The notes beneath the pieces are model-generated. The model worked only from the letters and a program-made list of their open reading frames with translations, did no database searches and was not told the origin of the DNA. Position numbers and translations under genes: made by a program. DNA of 10,389 nt from an uncultured Oscillospiraceae bacterium. Lineage in GTDB: Bacteria; Bacillota; Clostridia; Oscillospirales; Acutalibacteraceae. Below, one piece after another: positions 6,203-10,389 of this stretch (the first letter of the stretch is position 1; every line of letters starts with the position of its first letter). Location of the stretch: NCBI GenBank assembly GCA_900552225.1, contig URYX01000048.1:1-10389 (forward strand). The letters are read 5' to 3'.

Positions 6203-6667
6203 ATGGCATTGCGCGAGATACTGAACGAATCCGAGGGGGTGCTGCACAAGGTGTGCCGCCCCGTGACGGATTTCGACGAGAGACTGTGGACGCTGCTCGA
6301 CGACATGGCGGAGACGCTGGAGGAGAGCGGCGGTGTCGGCCTGGCGGGACCGCAGGTCGGCGTGCTGCGCCGTCTGTTTGTGATGGATGTGGGGGACGGG
6401 CTTGTGGAGGCCGTCAATCCGCAGATCATCGGGCGCAAGGGACGCCAGGAGGGCTCGGAGGGCTGTCTGTCCTGCCCGGGCAAATGGGGCATCGTGGTGC
6501 GCCCGCAGAAGGTGATCCTGAAGGCGCAGAACCGTCACGGAGAATGGTTCACCATGAAGGGTGAGGATCTGGCGGCGCGCTGCATCTGCCACGAATATGA
6601 CCATCTGGACGGTATTCTGTTTACCGAGCGGGCGGAGCGGATGCTCGGGCCCGACGAAGTGAAATGA
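6203..6667 (+). CDS. def: Peptide deformylase
   Basis: A 154-residue metalloenzyme that removes the formyl group from the N-terminal Met of nascent proteins at the ribosome exit. The three family motifs are present: GVGLAGPQ (44-51, motif I, with Gly in place of the usual second Ala), EGCLS (86-90, metal-ligand Cys88) and HEYDH (130-134, metal-ligand His130 and His134, catalytic Glu131). The length fits a type 1 or short type 2 enzyme, and there are no insertions. AAGGAGAG (6187-6194) precedes the ATG by 8 bases. It lies directly before fmt, whose product adds the formyl group, the standard def-fmt pair. There is no sign of truncation. Confidence 0.97.
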   Translation: MALREILNESEGVLHKVCRPVTDFDERLWTLLDDMAETLEESGGVGLAGPQVGVLRRLFVMDVGDGLVEAVNPQIIGRKGRQEGSEGCLSCPGKWGIVVRPQKVILKAQNRHGEWFTMKGEDLAARCICHEYDHLDGILFTERAERMLGPDEVK

Positions 6668-6671
6668 GGTG
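6667..6671 (+). promoter_or_regulatory. Ribosome binding site deciding a TTG start for fmt
   Basis: AGGTG, overlapping the last base of the def stop, lies 6 bases before TTG 6678. The alternative in-frame GTG at 6669 lies inside this site and would have no Shine-Dalgarno of its own. Confidence 0.65.
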
Positions 6672-6677
6672 TCCGGT

Positions 6678-7595
6678 TTGCGGATTGTGTTTATGGGAAC
6701 GCCGTCCTTTGCCGTGCCGTCGCTGCGGCGGCTGACGGAGGACGGCCATGAGGTGGTGCTTGCGGTGACGCAGGCGGATAAGCCGGTGGGGCGCAGGCAG
6801 ATTCTGACGCCGTCGCCCGTCAAGGCCTGTGCGCTCGAGCTGGGGATTCCGGTGTTTCAGCCGGAAAAGCTCCGGACGGAGGAGGCCTATGAGACGCTGC
6901 GGCAGGCGCAGGCGGACGTCTTTGCGGTGGTGGCCTACGGCAAGATTCTGCCGCAGCGGATCCTGGATCTGCCGCGGTACGGCTGCATCAACGTGCACGG
7001 CTCGCTGCTGCCGAAATACCGCGGAGCCGCGCCCATTCAGTGGGCGGTGATCCACGGGGAGGCCGAAACGGGCGTGGTGACCATGCGGATGGACGCGGGG
7101 CTGGATACCGGCGACATCTATCTGACGCATCGGCGGCCGATCCCCCCCGATATGACGGGCGGGGAGCTGTACGACGCGCTGTCCGGCGACGGCGCCGCGC
7201 TGCTGTCGGAGACGCTGCGGGAGCTGGAGGCCGGGACGCTGCGGGCGGTGCCGCAGGAGGGGGAGAGCACCTATGCCCCCATGCTTGACCGTTCGCTCAG
7301 TCCGCTGGATTTTGGCTGTCCGGCGCAGGAGCTGCACAACCGGATCCGCGGGCTGAACCCGTGGCCGGCGGCGAGCTGTGTCTGCGAGGGGAAGCGTCTG
7401 AAGGTGTTCGGCTCCCGCGTCGGGGGGAAGACCGACCGGCCGGCGGGCACGGTGGTGTCGCAGCCGCTCGGTGTGGCGTGCGGTGACGGAACGGTACTGG
7501 AAATTACGGAGCTGCAGGCCGAGGGGTCCCGGCGGATGACGGCGGAGGAGTTTTGCCGCGGTCATGCGATTGCGGTGGGGACGCTGCTCACCTGA
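6678..7595 (+). CDS. fmt: Methionyl-tRNA formyltransferase
   Basis: A 305-residue enzyme that formylates Met on initiator tRNA with 10-formyl-tetrahydrofolate. I chose TTG 6678, giving MRIVFMGTPSFAVPSL, the family's canonical beginning, with AGGTG 6 bases upstream; an in-frame GTG at 6669 would add three residues. The formyltransferase domain contains the catalytic triad in its expected frame: Asn105 and His107 in INVHGSLLP, and Asp143 in GLDTGD. SLLPKYRGAAPIQ (109-121) is the tRNA/folate-site signature. The C-terminal tRNA-binding domain starts about residue 205, with RIRGLNPWPAA (222-232). Length is normal. It is spaced 10 bp after def and 26 bp before rsmB, with no terminator between. Confidence 0.96.
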   Translation: MRIVFMGTPSFAVPSLRRLTEDGHEVVLAVTQADKPVGRRQILTPSPVKACALELGIPVFQPEKLRTEEAYETLRQAQADVFAVVAYGKILPQRILDLPRYGCINVHGSLLPKYRGAAPIQWAVIHGEAETGVVTMRMDAGLDTGDIYLTHRRPIPPDMTGGELYDALSGDGAALLSETLRELEAGTLRAVPQEGESTYAPMLDRSLSPLDFGCPAQELHNRIRGLNPWPAASCVCEGKRLKVFGSRVGGKTDRPAGTVVSQPLGVACGDGTVLEITELQAEGSRRMTAEEFCRGHAIAVGTLLT

Positions 7596-7621
7596 CGGCG
7601 GAAAACGGAAGGAAAGAACGT

Positions 7622-8968
7622 ATGGCGGAGAGTGCCAGACAGCGTGCGGCGGAGCTGCTGCTCCGGATGCACCGGGAGCAGGGATATTCACAGATTCTGC
7701 TGGATCGGGCCCTGCGGGAGGAGACATGGACGGAGGCCGACCGGGCTCTGCTGTCCCGTTTGGTATACGGGGCGGAGGAGCGGCGGCTGACGCTCGACTG
7801 GTTTCTCGGGCAGTGTACCCGCGCTCCTCTGAAGCGGGCGCACCCGGCGGTGCTGGAGATTTTACGCGTCGGTGCCTACCAGCTGCTGTTTATGGACCGC
7901 ATTCCGGCCTCGGCGGCCGTGAATGAAGCGGTGAAAATTGCCAAGACTATGGGACAGGGGCATGCCGCGGGATTTGTCAACGGAGTATTGCGCAGTCTCG
8001 ACCGCCGCCGCGAGGAGCTGTGGCGGCAGCTGCCGGAGGGAGAGGCCGGCGAGGAGATCCGGTATTCCTGTCCCCGTGCGCTGATACGGCTCTGGCGGGA
8101 AGCTTACGGCGAGGAGCGGACGGCGGAGCTGCTGGCTGCTCTGAATGAGGTGCCGCCCGCCGTGATCCGTGTCAACACGCTGCGCACCACCCCCGAGGAA
8201 TGGGTGCGGGAGGCCGCGCAGGCGGGCATGACGGCGGAAAATGTCTCCGGACTTCCGGCCGCGTTACGGCTTACCGGAAACGTTTCTTGGAAAAAACTTG
8301 ATTTTTTGGGAGAAAAATGGTATTATCAGGACGTTGCCTCTCAATGGTGCGTGGAGGCGCTGGATCCGCAGCCCGGTGAGCGGGTGGCGGATGTCTGCGC
8401 GGCCCCGGGCGGCAAGAGCTTTACCGCGGCGCAGAAAATGCGCAACAGCGGCCGGATTCTCAGCGGTGACGTGTACGCCGCCAAATGCGAGGAGATGGAG
8501 CGCCGCGCGGCGCTGTACGGGATTACCGTCCTGGAGACGGTGACGCGGGATGCGTCGGCTCCCTGTCCGGCCGCATGGGCCGGGGCGTTTGACCGCGTGC
8601 TGTGCGATGTGCCGTGCTCGGGCTTCGGGGTGATCCGCCGCAAGCCGGAGATCCGCTACAAGTCTCTTGAAGCCGTGGCCGAGCTTCCGGCGCTGCAGTA
8701 CCGTATTCTGGAGCAGGCGGCGCGGATGGTGCGTCCGGGAGGCGTGCTGCAGTATTCGACGTGTACGCTGAATCCGGCGGAGAATGAGCAGGTGGCGGAG
8801 CGGTTTCTGCGGGAGCATCCGGAGTTTGAGCCGCGGGTGCTGCCGATTGCGCCGGTGTTTGAGCGGCTGGCGGCGGAGCCGTCGTGGCGGGTGACGCTGT
8901 TCCCGTCGGTACACGGCTCAGACGGATTTTTTATCGCGGGGTTTCAACGGAGGGGCGAGGGCGCATGA
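7622..8968 (+). CDS. rsmB: 16S rRNA (cytosine-C5)-methyltransferase RsmB
   Basis: A 448-residue enzyme that methylates C967-type cytosine of 16S rRNA with S-adenosylmethionine. ATG 7622 follows GGAAGGAAAG (7608-7617). An N-terminal NusB-like RNA-binding domain covers about 1-135 (LLLRMHREQGYSQILLDRAL, then AVNEAVKIAK at 99-108, GFVNGVLR at 117-124). The Rossmann methyltransferase domain has DVCAAPGGKS (257-266, motif I), DVPCSG (329-334, motif IV with Cys332) and YSTCTLNPAENE (378-389, with catalytic Cys381). Length is normal. Codon use differs slightly from its neighbours: TTA, TCA, CTT and CAA codons occur, and residues 220-242 are encoded by AT-rich DNA that also contains a promoter-like sequence. 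The stop overlaps the rlmN start as ATGA. An alternative upstream in-frame start (7553) lies inside fmt and is unlikely. Confidence 0.96.
   Translation: MAESARQRAAELLLRMHREQGYSQILLDRALREETWTEADRALLSRLVYGAEERRLTLDWFLGQCTRAPLKRAHPAVLEILRVGAYQLLFMDRIPASAAVNEAVKIAKTMGQGHAAGFVNGVLRSLDRRREELWRQLPEGEAGEEIRYSCPRALIRLWREAYGEERTAELLAALNEVPPAVIRVNTLRTTPEEWVREAAQAGMTAENVSGLPAALRLTGNVSWKKLDFLGEKWYYQDVASQWCVEALDPQPGERVADVCAAPGGKSFTAAQKMRNSGRILSGDVYAAKCEEMERRAALYGITVLETVTRDASAPCPAAWAGAFDRVLCDVPCSGFGVIRRKPEIRYKSLEAVAELPALQYRILEQAARMVRPGGVLQYSTCTLNPAENEQVAERFLREHPEFEPRVLPIAPVFERLAAEPSWRVTLFPSVHGSDGFFIAGFQRRGEGA
8298..8326 (+). promoter_or_regulatory. Candidate internal SigmaA promoter within rsmB
   Basis: TTGATT (8298-8303) and TATTAT (8321-8326) are 17 bp apart, with TGG directly before the -10 box (an extended -10) and an A6 run just upstream (8291-8296). 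It lies in a sharply AT-rich island (about 8280-8345) within a GC-rich gene. It points toward rlmN (ATG about 640 bp downstream) and prpC, so it could give them extra transcription. It overlaps conserved coding sequence, so chance composition is possible. Confidence 0.4.
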
Positions 8969-10023
8969 CGCAGACAGACATCAAATCGCTTTCCGCCGAA
9001 GCGCTCGGAGAGCAGCTGAAGAATGAGGGGTTTCCCGCGTTCCGTGGCCGTCAGATCCGGGAATGGCTCGATCGCGGCGTGACGGATTTTACGCAGATGA
9101 GCAATCTGCCCCTGTCGCTGAGAGAATGGCTCGCACAGCGGTATACGATTCCGACGGTGACCGTTCTGAAAAAGCTGGAATCCGCGCAGGATGCCACCGT
9201 CAAATACCTGTTCGGGCTGCCGGACGGGGAAACGGTGGAATCGGTGCTGATGCAATATAAATACGGGTGGTCGCAGTGCCTGTCCACGCAGGTGGGATGC
9301 CGCATGGGTTGCTCCTTCTGCGCGACGGGGATCGACGGACTCAAGCGCAATCTGCTGCCGGCGGAAATGATCGGGCAGATTGAGGCGGCGCAGCGGGATC
9401 ACGGAATTCGCGTGTCATCGATTGTGCTGATGGGGATGGGCGAGCCGCTCGACAATTTCGACCATGTCGTCCGCTTCCTGGAAATGCTCGGGGAGGAGGG
9501 CGGCGTGCACATCGGAATGCGGCATGTGTCGCTTTCGACCTGCGGGCTGGTGGATCGGATCTATCGTCTGATGGAGCTGAATCTGCAGATTACGCTGTCG
9601 GTGTCGCTGCATGCGCCGAACGATGCGCTGCGGCAGCGGCTGATGCCGGTGGCGCGCAAATGGTCGGTGGCGGAGCTGATGACTGCGTGCCGCGCCTATA
9701 CCGCGCACACGGGACGGCGCATCTCGTTTGAATATGCCATGATTGACGGCGTCAACGACACGGAGGCCTGTGCCGACGAGCTGGCGGCGCTGCTGCACGG
9801 GATGCTGGCGCATGTCAACCTGATCCCCGCCAATGCGGTGGAGGGAAAGAGCTATGTGCGCAGCGGACGGGCGCGGGTGCAGGCGTTTGCCGACCGGCTG
9901 AGCAGCCGCGGCATCAACGTTACCGTGCGCCGGACACTCGGTGCGGATATCAATGCCTCCTGCGGGCAGCTCCGGCGTTCGGAGCAGAGCCGGGGAGAGA
10001 GAAAATGTCAGGTCGGTTTGTGA
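8965..10023 (+). CDS. rlmN: Dual-specificity RNA (adenine-C2)-methyltransferase RlmN
   Basis: A 352-residue radical-SAM enzyme that methylates C2 of A2503 in 23S rRNA and A37 of some tRNAs. The start is ATG 8965, overlapping the rsmB stop, with GAGG at 8953-8956-type purines before it. The iron-sulfur cluster cysteines are C112, C116 and C119 in GCRMGCSFCATG. Cys105, seven residues before the first cluster Cys, and Cys333 in ASCGQLR correspond to the two catalytic cysteines 118 and 355 of E. coli RlmN. GMGEPLDN (157-164) binds the SAM methionine region, and RHVSLSTCG (186-194) and SLHAPND (214-220) are further family motifs. Nothing is missing. A hydrophilic tail of about 15 residues after the catalytic Cys is ordinary. 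prpC follows after 11 bp. Confidence 0.97.
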   Translation: MTQTDIKSLSAEALGEQLKNEGFPAFRGRQIREWLDRGVTDFTQMSNLPLSLREWLAQRYTIPTVTVLKKLESAQDATVKYLFGLPDGETVESVLMQYKYGWSQCLSTQVGCRMGCSFCATGIDGLKRNLLPAEMIGQIEAAQRDHGIRVSSIVLMGMGEPLDNFDHVVRFLEMLGEEGGVHIGMRHVSLSTCGLVDRIYRLMELNLQITLSVSLHAPNDALRQRLMPVARKWSVAELMTACRAYTAHTGRRISFEYAMIDGVNDTEACADELAALLHGMLAHVNLIPANAVEGKSYVRSGRARVQAFADRLSSRGINVTVRRTLGADINASCGQLRRSEQSRGERKCQVGL

Positions 10024-10034
10024 GGAGAACTCGT

Positions 10035-10389
10035 ATGATTGTGCTGGGGAGAACAGACACGGGGCGCGTCCGCGCGACCAATCAGGATGCCTTCCTGTGC
10101 GGCAGGCTGTCGGATGAGGTGCTGTATGCCATCGTATGCGATGGCATGGGCGGCGCCAAGGGTGGCAATGTGGCCAGCGCCATCGCCGTCAAGGTGATGG
10201 CGGAGCGTATAACGGAGGGCTTCCGGGAAAATATGACGGCGCAGTCGATGCGGTATATGCTGGAAAGTGCCGTGGCGGCGGCCAACGTCGAGGTGTTTGA
10301 CACGGCGATGGCGGAGGAACAGCTCCGCGGCATGGGAACCACGGTGGTGGCGGCGCTGGTTTGCCGGCAGGAGGCGGTGATTGCCCATG
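10035..10389 (+). CDS. prpC: PP2C-family Ser/Thr protein phosphatase PrpC/Stp, N-terminal part
   Basis: The first 118 residues of a metal-dependent protein phosphatase that reverses the action of PASTA-type Ser/Thr kinases at the cell surface and on cytoplasmic targets. ATG 10035 follows GAGGAG (10022-10027) by 7 bases and the rlmN stop by 11. TDTGRVRATNQDAF (7-20) is the usual first motif (Gln where many have Glu), VCDGMGGAKGG (34-44) carries the metal-binding Asp36 and Gly37, and GMGTT (99-103) is the next signature. The frame runs to the window edge at AVIAH, just before the expected V-G-D-S-R motif. Full length would be about 240-250 residues. In B. subtilis and many Bacillota, prkC and rsgA follow, so the partner kinase is probably next but is not visible. 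Confidence 0.93.
   Translation, partial: MIVLGRTDTGRVRATNQDAFLCGRLSDEVLYAIVCDGMGGAKGGNVASAIAVKVMAERITEGFRENMTAQSMRYMLESAVAAANVEVFDTAMAEEQLRGMGTTVVAALVCRQEAVIAH

Noticed and set aside
2696..6823. A 1375-codon open frame on the minus strand across gmk, rpoZ, priA and def
   Set aside because: It lies codon-on-codon against four clearly conserved genes in the same phase. Its product is rich in Arg, His, Pro and Leu with no recognisable domain. It is open only because TTA, CTA and TCA are not used by the sense genes.
8291..8297. AAAAAAC as a programmed -1 frameshift site in rsmB
   Set aside because: The heptamer is in the wrong phase for X-XXY-YYZ slippage, and the zero frame encodes the complete conserved enzyme.

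Overview
The window is GC-rich. Third codon positions are dominated by G or C, and every gene is on the plus strand. The gene order yicC-remA-gmk-rpoZ-priA-def-fmt-rsmB-rlmN-prpC is a housekeeping cluster of Bacillota (B. subtilis has yloC-remA-gmk-rpoZ-coaBC-priA-def-fmt-rsmB-rlmN-prpC-prkC). Together with remA and the high GC, this suggests a high-GC gut-type Clostridia (Oscillospirales-like). That placement is inference; no rRNA is present.

Layout. Positions 1-337 hold the end of an HPr gene (ptsH) and an enzyme I gene (ptsI) that stops after 76 codons, so this PTS operon looks broken. Positions 338-661 carry no convincing gene. They hold a compact palindromic element of two hairpins (343-418), a sigmaA-like promoter (467-495), and a six-unit, ~22-bp tandem repeat with alternating A/B variants (490-622) that leads into a RluA/RluD-type pseudouridine synthase (662-1567). 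A second, better promoter (1587-1615) then opens the main operon: yicC (RNase-like), remA (DNA-binding regulator), gmk (guanylate kinase), rpoZ (RNA polymerase omega), priA (replication restart helicase), def (peptide deformylase), fmt (Met-tRNA formyltransferase), rsmB (16S rRNA m5C methyltransferase), rlmN (23S rRNA/tRNA m2A methyltransferase), and the first third or so of a PP2C phosphatase (prpC), cut by the window end. Gaps are mostly under 60 bp, and two start/stop codons overlap as ATGA (remA/gmk, rsmB/rlmN), so co-transcription and translational coupling are likely.

Working together: def and fmt are the two halves of the N-formyl-methionine cycle; rluD-like, rsmB and rlmN modify rRNA; priA and rpoZ serve replication restart and transcription; prpC normally precedes a PASTA-type Ser/Thr kinase, which would lie just beyond the window.

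I found no defence system, CRISPR array, phage genes or transposase. The signals that ordinary annotation does not explain are the 338-661 region (truncated ptsI, palindromic element, repeat array fused to a promoter) and a promoter-like AT-rich island inside rsmB.
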